NCBI RefSeq assembly: GCF_041911615.1
Contig: NZ_JAYROR010000080.1
Span: 1 to 64,000 of the forward strand
Length of the DNA: 64,000 nt
DNA from: Zoogloea sp041911615
GTDB taxonomy: Bacteria; Pseudomonadota; Gammaproteobacteria; Burkholderiales; Rhodocyclaceae
Direction: 5' to 3'
This document shows positions 36,756 to 43,281 of this stretch, piece by piece; position 1 is the first letter of the stretch, and every line of letters begins with the position of its first letter. The position numbers and the translations under genes are program-made. The notes beneath the pieces are model-generated. The model was given only the letters and a program-made list of their open reading frames with translations, did not search any database and was not told the origin of the DNA.

Positions 36756-36892
36756 ATTGGCCTCCGGAAATGAAGGGCCCGGCAAGGGGCGCGGGGGTCA
36801 TGACCTGAGGCTGGCTGGCTAGGTGGCGAAAGCGCGCGGTACGACGTTGCGGCTGGCTTGCCCGAAAGATCTGGTAACAATGTTAATGAAAA

Positions 36893-36907
36893 TGCGAATG
36901 ATTCGCA
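36893..36907. promoter_or_regulatory. Fur box of the TonB receptor operon
   Basis: TGCGAAT-G-ATTCGCA, a perfect 7-1-7 palindrome in an AT-rich stretch (AATGAAAATGCGAATGATTC), 138 bp before the receptor start. The 7-1-7 form and the genes downstream fit a Fur operator. Confidence 0.8.
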
Positions 36908-36925
36908 ATAGTGGTGACGAATCGG

Positions 36926-36940
36926 GCGTTCAGTGAACGC
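36926..36940. repeat. Palindrome GCGTTCA-G-TGAACGC at the prophage border
   Basis: Perfect 7-1-7 inverted repeat 19 bp beyond the Fur box and 26 bp before the first end repeat. It may be a second host operator or belong to the phage end. Confidence 0.6.
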
Positions 36941-36965
36941 AGACGGGGGCCGCGTGGTGAGAGAG

Positions 36966-37020
36966 ACCGAGATAAGTCACCGGGGAATACCGAGATAAAT
37001 CCGGGATGAGGCTGGATGAG
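36966..37020. repeat. Direct repeats at the prophage left end (candidate transposase sites)
   Basis: ACCGAGATAA occurs at 36966 and 36989, exactly 23 bp apart, each followed by a TC...CCGGG segment; GGATGAGGC-like motifs recur at 37003-37020. Spaced direct repeats just inside the end are the expected form of MuA-type transposase binding sites. The other 36911-37110 sequence holds no gene. Confidence 0.55.
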
Positions 37021-37110
37021 GCGGGACCAAGTGGGATCGAATCTGAAAGGCTGTTTAGCGGGGTAAAACCGCGCGGCGATTCGATTCGATCCACTTTCAG
37101 GGCAGGATTC

Positions 37111-37902
37111 TTACCAGCTTCGGATGATCAGCTCACCGGGTGACTTCGATGATCTTCCAGGGCCGCCCACCGTGTAGTTCAGGTCGACGCGGTCCATCGT
37201 GAGGCCGTCGAAGGCGCGACGCATCTCGGGAATGTCATTCACCGAGATCACCATCCGGCCCTTGATCGCGCGGGCCAGTTCGGCCAGCCGGTCATACTCA
37301 TCCAGGCCGAATCCCACGCCGTAGCCTTCAGTTCCCCAGTACGGCGGGTCGCAGTAGAACAGGGTATGTGGCCGGTCGTAGCGGGCCACGCATTCCGCCC
37401 ATCCAAGGTGTTCTATGGTGCAGCGGGAAAGACGCAGGTGGGCTGCCGAAAGATCCTCCTCGAGGCGCAGCAGGTTGAGCCTCACACGGGTCGTTGTTCC
37501 GGTACCGAACGTCCGGCCGTCGACCTTTCCCCCAAAGCCCAGCTTCTGTAAGTAGAAGAAGCGCGCGGCACGCTGAATATCCGTCAGCGTTTCGCCCGGT
37601 GTGGCGTTCATCCACATCCAGATTTCTCGGCTGACCAGAGCCCAGCGAAACTGCCGCACGAATTCGTCGAGGTGGTGCTGCACGACCCGATAGAGGTTCA
37701 CCAGGTCGCCGTTTATGTCGTTCAAGACCTCGGCCTTCACCGGCGGCTTGAGAAAGAACAGTGCCGCTGCGCCGCAAAAGGGCTCAACGTAGCACTGGTG
37801 CTCCGGGAACAGGGGCAGCAGGTGCTTGGCCAGGCGGCGTTTGCCGCCGATCCACGGGATGATCGGGCGGGCTTGAGTCGGATTTTCAAAGATTGGTGCC
37901 AT
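37111..37902 (-). CDS. Phage DNA adenine methylase (D12 class)
   Basis: N6-adenine methyltransferase of the Dam/DpnM class, 263 residues. The SAM-binding PWIGGKRRL (16-24) and the catalytic DPPY (185-188) are intact, and VEPFCGAAALFF completes the SAM pocket. It is the last gene of the leftward operon, overlapping com by 17 bp. In Mu this position is taken by mom. It probably protects phage DNA from host restriction; recognition site unknown. Confidence 0.92.
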   Translation of the reverse strand: MAPIFENPTQARPIIPWIGGKRRLAKHLLPLFPEHQCYVEPFCGAAALFFLKPPVKAEVLNDINGDLVNLYRVVQHHLDEFVRQFRWALVSREIWMWMNATPGETLTDIQRAARFFYLQKLGFGGKVDGRTFGTGTTTRVRLNLLRLEEDLSAAHLRLSRCTIEHLGWAECVARYDRPHTLFYCDPPYWGTEGYGVGFGLDEYDRLAELARAIKGRMVISVNDIPEMRRAFDGLTMDRVDLNYTVGGPGRSSKSPGELIIRSW

Positions 37903-38062
37903 GTGAAGCCTCTTGTGTGTTGGGCGCTCGGGGCGCGCACTTGGGAGGCTCGATGGCCTTCAGCTGGTTCAAGGTGCCGCAGCGTGGGCACTTGATGTTG
38001 AGGCGGGTGTATTCCCCCTCCCCAAGTTTTCGGTTGCACTTACCGCATCGAATTGCTTCCAT
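37886..38062 (-). CDS. com: Com-like zinc-finger translational regulator
   Basis: 58-residue protein resembling Mu Com: MEAIRCGKCNRKLGEGEY then LNIKCPRCGTLNQLKAIEPP. Four cysteines (C6, C9, C25, C28) form the zinc site. Mu Com binds the com-mom mRNA and unmasks the mom start. Here the com reading frame ends 17 bp inside the adenine-methylase gene, so the same coupling may control that gene. The gap 38063-38205 upstream contains two short GC-rich hairpins but no convincing gene. Confidence 0.85.
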   Translation of the reverse strand: MEAIRCGKCNRKLGEGEYTRLNIKCPRCGTLNQLKAIEPPKCAPRAPNTQEASHGTNL

Positions 38063-38205
38063 TGTTTATGCCTTTGCGATAGCCTTGCGCCGCCGTCGCG
38101 ACGGTGGCGGTGCCCTGGCTGAAAGCAGGCTGTCTCTGCTGGAAGTGGCCGGACGGGTGCGTCAACACCCGGTTCGGTCGCACCGTCTCTCTTTCCATCG
38201 CTTGA

Positions 38206-38628
38206 TCAGAGCAGGGAGAGTTGGGCCGCGTTAGCCGGCGGCGGAGTGATCGGGGCGTTCAGGATGCCCTCGATGCGCCGGTAGGACAGGCGGTACTTCA
38301 GGGCGAGGTCGAGGACCGTGACGCCGGTGCCGTAGTCGGCGATGATCTGGCGGTCGCGGGCGCGGAGGATGGCCTTCTTGCAGCTTGGGACGTACAGGCC
38401 GCGGTCGTTGCCGTAGTTCTGCACCAGGATCAGGGTTGCCTCGTAGCCGACGATCTCCACCAGCTGGGCGAAGCGGGCGGCGCCGTCGGGGTTGTTGTTC
38501 TCGCCGCGGGGCACTGGGAAGCGCACGCCGGGCATGGCCTGGATGAGGGCCACGGTCGCCGGCAGCCCGATCTGGGTGATCAGGTCGCGGGCGGATTGGG
38601 GCAGATCATCCAGGCACACGTCCATCAT
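38206..38628 (-). CDS. mor: Mor-family transcription activator
   Basis: 140 residues of the Mu Mor/C family, which activates middle or late phage promoters as a dimer with a C-terminal helix-turn-helix. N-terminal dimerisation part with LPQSARDLITQIGLPATVAL, and C-terminal HTH around GVTVLDLALKYRLSYRRIE. Overlaps GemA by 4 bp. In Mu it switches on late genes; here the likely targets are rightward late promoters such as that near 51771. Confidence 0.9.
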   Translation of the reverse strand: MMDVCLDDLPQSARDLITQIGLPATVALIQAMPGVRFPVPRGENNNPDGAARFAQLVEIVGYEATLILVQNYGNDRGLYVPSCKKAILRARDRQIIADYGTGVTVLDLALKYRLSYRRIEGILNAPITPPPANAAQLSLL

Positions 38629-39239
38629 TGACTCCGTGCGGCGTCAGCGGTTTTGAGGGTTTCCCAGGCGGCAAGCAGCGCGTCGAAGCCGTCCGGCTTG
38701 CGCTTCGGCGCCACGCTCCGGGCAAGGTCGCGCACCGAAGCCCACCGGATGGGTGCCCCAGCCGCGGCGAGGGCCTCCATCCGTGCCTGGATGGCAGCCG
38801 GGAGCTTGCGGGCAGCCCAGGCCTTGAGGCCTTCGATCACGGGCAGCATGTCGCGAACCCAGCTCAGGTCATCGACACCCGCCTGCCTACGCACGTAAGC
38901 GTTGAGCGCGGCTTCGGACGGGTCGCGAACAGCGCCGATCTCGGCGAGCAGCAGCCACACGGCCCTGGCCTTGCTGCCTTCGTCGGAGGTGTCGAGGGGG
39001 CGCCGCTCCGGCTTCGGTTTCGCCGCAGCCGGCTTGCGGGGTTTGAAGCCGAGCCGCTTGAGCTCGTCGATCACGCGGTCGAGCTGCAGGGTGCTGCAGT
39101 CCTTCGCACTCGACTTGCCCTTCACGGCGCGGCCGATGGCGTCACGGTAGGAGGCGTCATCGAGATCCAGCTCCCGCTTGGCGACCTGGATCATCCGGAT
39201 CTTGCTGGCGCGGATGCGTTCGAGAGGGACGGAGGGCAT
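38625..39239 (-). CDS. gemA: GemA-like regulatory protein (Mu gp16, DUF1018)
   Basis: 204 residues; the N-terminal half IRMIQVAKRELDLDDASYR plus TLQLDRVIDELKRLGF is the signature of the Mu gp16/GemA family. GemA affects host DNA supercoiling and gene expression in Mu; the mechanism is not settled. The C-terminal half is helical, with LSWVRDMLPVIEGLKAWA. Early leftward operon, between a 63-residue protein and mor. Confidence 0.85.
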   Translation of the reverse strand: MPSVPLERIRASKIRMIQVAKRELDLDDASYRDAIGRAVKGKSSAKDCSTLQLDRVIDELKRLGFKPRKPAAAKPKPERRPLDTSDEGSKARAVWLLLAEIGAVRDPSEAALNAYVRRQAGVDDLSWVRDMLPVIEGLKAWAARKLPAAIQARMEALAAAGAPIRWASVRDLARSVAPKRKPDGFDALLAAWETLKTADAARSQ

Positions 39240-39241
39240 GG

Positions 39242-39433
39242 TCAGGCCTCCTCCCCGTCGTCGTACAGCTTCCGCCCGGTCGCTTCAAGCATGTCGCCCG
39301 CCACCTCAAGGACCTCCATGTTCATCTGGTCGACCTCATTCCATTCGACGGCCATCTCATTGAGCTTGCGGGCCATGGTCTTGAGGCGCCGCCGGTGGCC
39401 AGCGGCAATCTGTTTGGGGGTGCGTTCGGGCAT
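39242..39433 (-). CDS. Small early phage protein, unrecognised
   Basis: 63 residues, strongly helical and charged (HRRRLKTMARKLNEMAVEW, then EVLEVAGDMLEATGRKL). Not recognised. It starts 2 bp after its upstream neighbour and ends 2 bp before gemA, so it is part of the operon. Confidence 0.7.
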   Translation of the reverse strand: MPERTPKQIAAGHRRRLKTMARKLNEMAVEWNEVDQMNMEVLEVAGDMLEATGRKLYDDGEEA

Positions 39434-39435
39434 GA

Positions 39436-39666
39436 TCAGCCCCTCCCTTTCACGGCTTCAAACTGGGTAGCGCCGTCGCGGAGCGTGGCCAGGGTGTTGC
39501 CCTGTTCATCCACGATCTTGAAGTGGGTGCGGCGGTCGGAGTGGTAGTGCAGCGTGCTGCAGCTGGCGTCCAGGTCGGCACGCAGCTGCGGGCTGTCGTC
39601 GAAGCGGCCGAGGACAGCCCAGCTGCCGCTGGCGTTGCTCATGAGGGTGATGCGTGCGAGGCCCAT
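39436..39666 (-). CDS. Small early phage protein, unrecognised
   Basis: 76 residues from the ATG at 39666, which follows the stop of the upstream gene directly. Beta-rich with SWAVLGRFDDSPQLRADL and THFKIVDEQGNTLATLRDG, like a small nucleic-acid or protein-binding fold. Not recognised. A start 21 bp further upstream is possible but would overlap the DUF3164 gene. Confidence 0.65.
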   Translation of the reverse strand: MGLARITLMSNASGSWAVLGRFDDSPQLRADLDASCSTLHYHSDRRTHFKIVDEQGNTLATLRDGATQFEAVKGRG

Positions 39667-39667
39667 G

Positions 39668-40297
39668 TCACACCGCCGCCAGGTCAAGGGGGATCGCCTG
39701 CCACTGGCCCGACGGGCCGATGCGCTTGTAGAAGCGCACGTACACCGCGGTGCCGCTGGCCTGGATGCTGTCGCGAATGGCCTGCATGGCGTTGGTCCAT
39801 TCGGCGTCGTCGATCTCGAGGCGCAGCAGCTCGAGGACGGCGGCGGTTTTCAGCTGGCCTTTGCTGTCGGTCCGAAATGCGCGGTCGATGAGGACGCGAA
39901 TGTTTGCGTTGGCGCCCTCGCTCCAGCGGTGGATGCAGCCGTTGATCAGCTCCTTGGCGGCTTCGATCTGCTCCGTGAAGATGATCCGCTCGGCGTAGGC
40001 CCGCAGGATCTTGTAGTCGCCGTCGTAGGTGGTGATCTGCACGTTGCCCTTCTCGCCGCCCATCTGCACTTCGTACTGCGCGGCGCTGATGCTCACCAGC
40101 TCGGCAATGCTCGCCAGGGCCTGTTTTTTGAGTGCGGCCAGCTGGGCGTGTGCAGCCAGCGCGGATTCGACCAGGCTGCGGGCAACGCCGTCGCGCAGCT
40201 TGTCGTGGGCACTAACCTGGGCTTCGGGCACGAGGTGGCCGGCGGCGTTGCGCCAGTAGCCTTCGGGAGTGGCGGGGATGGTGCTGGTATCAGCCAT
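39668..40297 (-). CDS. DUF3164 family phage protein
   Basis: 209 residues; the start PEGYWRNAAGHLVPEAQVS and the core QITTYDGDYKILRAYAERI are hallmarks of DUF3164, found in the early operon of Mu-like phages. Function unknown in the family. Helical N-terminal half. Overlaps the next upstream gene by 8 bp. Confidence 0.85.
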   Translation of the reverse strand: MADTSTIPATPEGYWRNAAGHLVPEAQVSAHDKLRDGVARSLVESALAAHAQLAALKKQALASIAELVSISAAQYEVQMGGEKGNVQITTYDGDYKILRAYAERIIFTEQIEAAKELINGCIHRWSEGANANIRVLIDRAFRTDSKGQLKTAAVLELLRLEIDDAEWTNAMQAIRDSIQASGTAVYVRFYKRIGPSGQWQAIPLDLAAV

Positions 40298-40610
40298 GGT
40301 GAGACCTTTCGAGAGGGGGGAACTCAGCCGGCGGCAGGCCGGCCAGGGTGGGACGGTCGATCCAGATCACGGTGCAGCCCATGTAGGGCACCGCGAAATG
40401 GAACGAGCCGGCGATGTGTGCAGCCACGTACACCGCGGGGGAGTCGGCCAGGTGCTGCGGCTCGGCGACGTGGATTTCGGGGGCGGACAGCATCCCGGCG
40501 TGGGCGCTGAGCACCTCGAATCCGTCGAGGCGCAGCTGGGCGACGGCGGTGCGCAGGGCTTCGATGCTGGCCGCGATGTGGTTGTGGCGGGCTTCGCTGA
40601 GGGTGTTCAT
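40290..40610 (-). CDS. Early phage protein, unrecognised
   Basis: 106 residues with an N-terminal helix (SEARHNHIAASIEALRTAVA) and a beta-rich rest (GFEVLSAHAGM, SFHFAVPYMGCTVIWIDRP). Not recognised. Overlaps both neighbours by 4-8 bp, so clearly part of the operon. Confidence 0.7.
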   Translation of the reverse strand: MNTLSEARHNHIAASIEALRTAVAQLRLDGFEVLSAHAGMLSAPEIHVAEPQHLADSPAVYVAAHIAGSFHFAVPYMGCTVIWIDRPTLAGLPPAEFPPLERSHHG

Positions 40611-41278
40611 GCCACGGGCCCTCCATGCACGGATTTGGCGTGCTCGCTGGGCACGATGCGGATCGCGCCGGCCCGGCGGCCGGGCCGGGTGCCCACGATG
40701 CGCCCCATCAGATAGACCACCTCCAAGGTCCGGCGCTTGTGGGTGACGTTGGCGCGCATCACCTCCCGCGCATCAACCAAGGCAGCCAGCGCGGCGCGGA
40801 TCTGAGCGGGCTTGGTGTCGGGCGTGGTGAGCCGCTCGAGCAGCTCGGGCACAGCCAGCGGCTCGGCGCTGGTGGTACGCCGCAGCGCGCGCAGGATCGC
40901 CGCCCGCAGCGGTGCATCGGCCGGCGTCAGGTCGGCCTCGCCGGGCTGCCAGCAGCCGTACCGGGGCGGGCTGGGCGTGCGCGGGGTCGGCATGGATGCC
41001 GCCGCCGGCACCGGGGCGGGTGCGGCCGTCTGGGCGGTACGCCAGGCTTCCGGCAGCGGCAGTTCGGCGGATGTCAGCAGGCGCTTCAGCATGCCGGTCG
41101 GGCTCACATACACGCCGCGCAGGATCTGGCTGATCGTCGAGTTACCCGTGCCGATGCGGTTGCCGATCTGCACGTTGGTCAGGCTGTTCTCGGCCTTCCA
41201 GGCGGCCAGCGTCTCGATCGCGGCGATGTCCTCGGCCGTGTAGTGCACGGGCCACTGGGTTGCGGTCGGGCGGGTCAT
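40607..41278 (-). CDS. Early phage DNA-binding protein with XRE-like HTH
   Basis: 223 residues. N-terminal helix-turn-helix (about 20-65) with WKAENSLTNVQIGNRIGTGN and STISQILRGVY; then a Pro/Ala linker (about 80-105), and a C-terminal winged-helix-like part (AEPLAVPELLERL, KPAQIRAALAALVDAREV). The layout suggests a regulator of early transcription or of replication by transposition. No close family recognised. Confidence 0.7.
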   Translation of the reverse strand: MTRPTATQWPVHYTAEDIAAIETLAAWKAENSLTNVQIGNRIGTGNSTISQILRGVYVSPTGMLKRLLTSAELPLPEAWRTAQTAAPAPVPAAASMPTPRTPSPPRYGCWQPGEADLTPADAPLRAAILRALRRTTSAEPLAVPELLERLTTPDTKPAQIRAALAALVDAREVMRANVTHKRRTLEVVYLMGRIVGTRPGRRAGAIRIVPSEHAKSVHGGPVA

Positions 41279-41718
41279 TGGCGCACCTCCGGCCGATAGG
41301 CCCAGTGGGTCACGTTGCGGGCGCGGGCGCTATCCACGTACCACCACTGGCCGTATTCGTCCTGGTGGCCGAGCCACGGCAGGTGGCAGTCGAGCTCATC
41401 GCCCATCCAGATCAGCAGCACCTCATCCACCGGCGCCGGCTGGTCGGCCAGCGCAAAGCGCTCGACGAGGCAGGCCTGGGTCACCGGGTCGGGAGTGGCC
41501 AGGGCCAGGCCGCTGGCGTAGGCACACAGCAGATCGCCGGCGATGCGCAGGTCGTCGCGCAGGCGTTCCAGCTCGACGATGGTGGCCGCGTCTTCCTCGC
41601 CGGCCACCAGCTTGTTGATCTCCCCGATCTGTTCGTACAGCACCGCCACCACCCGCTCGGCCTCGGGGCGGTCGGCGTCGCGGTCGCGGCGGATGAGGGG
41701 CCAGGCGCGGGCGTTCAT
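41275..41718 (-). CDS. Early phage protein, unrecognised
   Basis: 147 residues from the ATG at 41718 (overlapping the preceding small membrane protein by 4 bp). The N-terminal half is a helical pair (AERVVAVLYEQIGEINKLV, TIVELERLRDDLRIAGDLL); the C-terminal half has acidic and aromatic residues (VLLIWMGDELDCHLPWL). Function unknown. Confidence 0.7.
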   Translation of the reverse strand: MNARAWPLIRRDRDADRPEAERVVAVLYEQIGEINKLVAGEEDAATIVELERLRDDLRIAGDLLCAYASGLALATPDPVTQACLVERFALADQPAPVDEVLLIWMGDELDCHLPWLGHQDEYGQWWYVDSARARNVTHWAYRPEVRQ

Positions 41719-41915
41719 GTCCGTTCCTCCTGGTGGGTCTGGGGTTCGGCGAGCATATCCACCGGCCCCTCGTGGGCCGGGCACTCTGCTGCAGCACGGT
41801 GGGCCGCGCGGATGCGCGTCTCGGCATCGGTGCCCACGCGCTCCAGCGTGATCAGCACGCCCAGCCCGAAGGCCAGCACGAGGGCGAGCGCAAAGCGTTG
41901 TCTGGGGGTCGCCAT
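41715..41915 (-). CDS. Small single-helix membrane protein, phage
   Basis: 66 residues with one N-terminal hydrophobic helix (FALALVLAFGLGVLITL) and a polar tail. Between the MuB-like ATPase and the 147-residue gene, with 3-4 bp spacing or overlap. Function unknown. Confidence 0.65.
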   Translation of the reverse strand: MATPRQRFALALVLAFGLGVLITLERVGTDAETRIRAAHRAAAECPAHEGPVDMLAEPQTHQEERT

Positions 41916-41918
41916 GGC

Positions 41919-43160
41919 TCAGCCTCCCTTCTTCTTCGCGTCGAACACGATGCCGCGGTCGACCAGCGGCGCGCCCAACTCGGCGGCGCCGTTGAGCGCC
42001 AGCGTGGCCAGGTTGCCCACCAGCAGCGGGTAGCACAGCGACACCACGTTGCCGTCGCCGTCGCTGGCCCGCAGCACGTCGCGGATCGCCTGCCAGGCGT
42101 CGGCGGCAAACAGCGCGTCGGGCTTGAGGCCGGCGCGGGCCAGGCGGTGGGCGGCGTAGGCTTCCAGGTCGGCGTCGAGGGGCAGCATGCGCACCACCTC
42201 CAGGCGGTTCTTCACCTCGCGGGCCTCGAGGCCCTTGGCGTTGAGCTTGCGCAGCAGCTCCGGCTGGGCCAGGAGGATGATGCCCAGCGTGCGCTTCCAG
42301 CCCAGCTTGAACTCGTGGAAGCGCTTGAGCTGCTTGATCGCCGCCACCGTCATGTCGTGGGCCTCCTCGAAGACCAGCACGCACTTCTGCCCTTCGGCCA
42401 CCCGGTCGGCGATCAGCTCATGCGCCTGGCGGGCCAGCAGCTCGGCCGAATGGCGCAGCTTTGCGTGGGGCTCCAGGTCGCGCACGATCGCCTGCAGGAT
42501 GCCCACCCCGGTCAGCCGGGCCTTGTCGGTCACCTTCGGCTGGATCAGGTGCACCGGCTGCTTCTGCTCGCGCACCTGGTCCTGCACCCACTCCCAGATC
42601 GTGCTCTTGCCCGAGCCCGACTCGCCCACCACGGCCATCATGCGGGCGTTCTGGATGGCCTCCACGATCACCGACGCCACATAGCGCTGCTCATCGCCCA
42701 GATACACGTCGTCGGCGCACTGCGGGTCGGCCCCGAAGGGGTTGAACATCAGCTTGAAATGGCGTTTGGCTTGAATGGTCAGCATCACGGGTTCCAGCAA
42801 ATAGGGGTCGGGTTCGGTGGTTTGGGTGCTTTTGGGGGTGTCTGGTACGGCGGCCAGGTGCTTTCCGTGGCCGAGCCGGCCGATCTCCTCGTCTGAATCG
42901 AACGCGGTGGCGATCTCCGCTTCGGGCACCTCCTTGGCGCGCAGGGCGGCCTCGATCTGCTGCCGGATCACCGCCTCCGGCGTGCGCTTGGGCCACTTCG
43001 CCCAGTTGCACAGCAGGTTCACCGCCGTCTTGTCCATGGGCTCGTCGATCGCCTGCATCACCGCCGCGCCCAGGTCTGTCTGCGTGATGCCGTGGCGCTG
43101 GAGCACCTTCTTGAGCTTGAGGGGCATGTAGTGCTCCGGTCGTCTATAGGCGGGCTTCAT
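41919..43160 (-). CDS. MuB-like AAA+ transposition ATPase
   Basis: ATP-dependent DNA-binding protein that delivers target DNA to the transposase and stimulates strand transfer. 413 residues: an N-terminal HTH (about 15-65, LKKVLQRHGITQTDLGAAVM), Walker A GESGSGKST (179-187) and Walker B VLVFEEAHD (261-269), in the ExeA/TniB-type AAA+ fold. The second methionine (ATG at 43127) has a better GGAG site and may be the real start. It lies downstream of the transposase gene, across a gap with two hairpins. Confidence 0.9.
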   Translation of the reverse strand: MKPAYRRPEHYMPLKLKKVLQRHGITQTDLGAAVMQAIDEPMDKTAVNLLCNWAKWPKRTPEAVIRQQIEAALRAKEVPEAEIATAFDSDEEIGRLGHGKHLAAVPDTPKSTQTTEPDPYLLEPVMLTIQAKRHFKLMFNPFGADPQCADDVYLGDEQRYVASVIVEAIQNARMMAVVGESGSGKSTIWEWVQDQVREQKQPVHLIQPKVTDKARLTGVGILQAIVRDLEPHAKLRHSAELLARQAHELIADRVAEGQKCVLVFEEAHDMTVAAIKQLKRFHEFKLGWKRTLGIILLAQPELLRKLNAKGLEAREVKNRLEVVRMLPLDADLEAYAAHRLARAGLKPDALFAADAWQAIRDVLRASDGDGNVVSLCYPLLVGNLATLALNGAAELGAPLVDRGIVFDAKKKGG

Positions 43161-43219
43161 GGCTGAGCCCTCGGGTTGGGTGTTTCACGGTTAAACTCCT
43201 CTCGTCGTTGCTGCGACAC

Positions 43220-43275
43220 GGGGCCCATTCAGGCCCCACTCTCCGGCCCGGTGTGTTGGCGCACACCGGGCCGGA
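43220..43275. terminator. Hairpins between the transposase and ATPase genes
   Basis: A perfect 14-bp stem TCCGGCCCGGTGTG/CACACCGGGCCGGA (43242-43255 with 43262-43275) starts 7 bp after the transposase stop on the minus strand, followed by GGGGCC/GGCCCC (43220-43237). No T-tract follows, so this is more likely an mRNA processing or attenuation structure than a full terminator. Confidence 0.5.
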
Positions 43276-43281
43276 ACCTTC

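Noticed and set aside
36755..36801. ATG at 36801 as start of the TonB receptor
   Set aside because: It is in another frame; the TTG at 36755 has an ideal GGAGG spacing and leads straight into a plausible long signal peptide.
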